A stretch of 64,000 nucleotides of DNA from Actinophytocola sp036378875 (GTDB taxonomy: Bacteria > Actinomycetota > Actinomycetes > Mycobacteriales > Pseudonocardiaceae), in the NCBI RefSeq assembly GCF_036378875.1, contig NZ_DASUVO010000047.1:1-64000 (forward strand). Reading direction: 5' to 3'. The first letter of the stretch is position 1. The number at the start of each line of letters is the position of its first letter. Positions 63,661-64,000 of this stretch are shown here, piece by piece. The notes beneath the pieces were generated by a model. It was not told the origin of the DNA. It saw only the letters and a list, made by a program, of their open reading frames with translations, and did not search any database. Both the position numbers and the translations under genes were made by a program.

Positions 63661-64000
63661 ATGTCTTCCCGGCAGATGAAAGGGATCCTGGGCACGAAGC
63701 TCGGGATGACCCAGGTCTTCGACGAGAACAACCGGATCGTCCCGGTGACCGTCGTCAAGGCCGGACCGAACGTGGTCACCCAGATCCGTACCCAGGACAA
63801 CGACGGGTACGTCGCGGTGCAGCTGGCGTTCGGCGAGATCAAGCCCCGCAAGGTGAACAAGCCCGAGAAGGGCCACTTCGCCAAGGCCGGCGTCACGCCG
63901 CGCCGGTACCTCGCCGAGCTGCGCACCACCGACGCCGACAGCTACGAGCTGGGCCAGGAGATCACCGCAGAGGTGTTCGAGGCCGGCGCCGTGATCGACG
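63661..64000 (+). CDS. rplC: Large ribosomal subunit protein uL3 (N-terminal part, cut by window edge)
   Basis: The first 113 codons of L3: MKGILGTKLGMTQVFDENNRIVPVTVVKAGPNVVTQIRT. The ATG at 63661 (MSSRQMKGILG) lies 13 bp after rpsJ. It binds 23S rRNA early in assembly; the rest of the S10 operon should follow outside the window. Confidence 0.97.
   Translation, partial: MSSRQMKGILGTKLGMTQVFDENNRIVPVTVVKAGPNVVTQIRTQDNDGYVAVQLAFGEIKPRKVNKPEKGHFAKAGVTPRRYLAELRTTDADSYELGQEITAEVFEAGAVID

Overview
This window is chromosomal DNA from a high-GC actinobacterium. Family-level placement in the Pseudonocardiaceae (Saccharothrix, Amycolatopsis, Kibdelosporangium and relatives) is my best inference. It rests on strong GC3 bias, many GTG/TTG starts, ATGA/TGATG gene overlaps, leaderless promoters (TANNNT 6-7 nt before a start codon), an mkl/yrbE/mce locus inside the rplL-rpoB interval, and a hadAB pair without hadC next to rpmG.

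Layout. 0-9.4 kb: central metabolism and housekeeping genes (2-oxoacid:ferredoxin oxidoreductase korAB, a crotonase-fold protein without the usual catalytic glutamates, an Lrp regulator facing a dimethylargininase, amidase, siderophore-interacting flavoprotein, htpX, rmlA, yajQ), ending in tRNA-Tyr. 9.4-17.4 kb: an accessory block beside the tRNA. It holds a TPR protein, a tightly overlapping three-gene operon (TIR protein -> P-loop protein -> membrane protein), a divergent HsdR-N-type nuclease and an AlkZ-like winged-helix protein. 17.5-28.4 kb: a membrane-bound EAL/degenerate-GGDEF protein, tRNA-Thr, tRNA-Met, rpmG-hadA-hadB, a small regulator/transporter cluster, an aminotransferase, then tRNA-Trp-secE-nusG-rplK-rplA. 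28.5-30.3 kb: a secreted S1 protease and a membrane protein on the opposite strand. 30.4-31.6 kb: rplJL with an L10 leader. 31.8-44.9 kb: mkl, yrbEA, yrbEB, mceA-F and four Mce-associated membrane proteins. 45-52.8 kb: rpoBC. 52.8-53.4 kb: a repeat-rich intergenic region. 53.4-58.3 kb: an M15 peptidase, a DinB-like protein, an ABC-2 exporter and a DesK/DesR-type two-component system. 58.7-64 kb: rpsL-rpsG-fusA-tuf and the start of the S10 operon.

How the genes work together. The transcription/translation core (secE-nusG-rplKA, rplJL, rpoBC, str and S10 operons) keeps its conserved order. The whole mce lipid-import system, with its ATPase and accessory proteins, is inserted between rplL and rpoB as one co-directional unit. 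The ABC exporter and the adjacent divergent two-component pair look like one stimulus-responsive module.

The most unusual system is the TIR/P-loop operon at 11.2-15.0 kb. The TIR protein ends, and the next protein begins, with almost the same ~20-residue Gly/Asn-rich beta-prone motif (core GSVRGNHNISVTDP). Its coding DNA contains a 32-bp identical run in the two genes. This is the arrangement expected of receptor and effector proteins that signal by homotypic amyloid templating, and I propose it as a candidate antiphage cell-death system. Other points of note: RpoB carries Asn and Gln where rifamycin-sensitive enzymes have Ser531 and Asp516 (E. coli numbering); a dispersed 22-bp-period intergenic repeat family occurs at three places; the four Mce-associated genes arose by duplication of a two-gene unit; and several promoters carry clear inverted-repeat operators.
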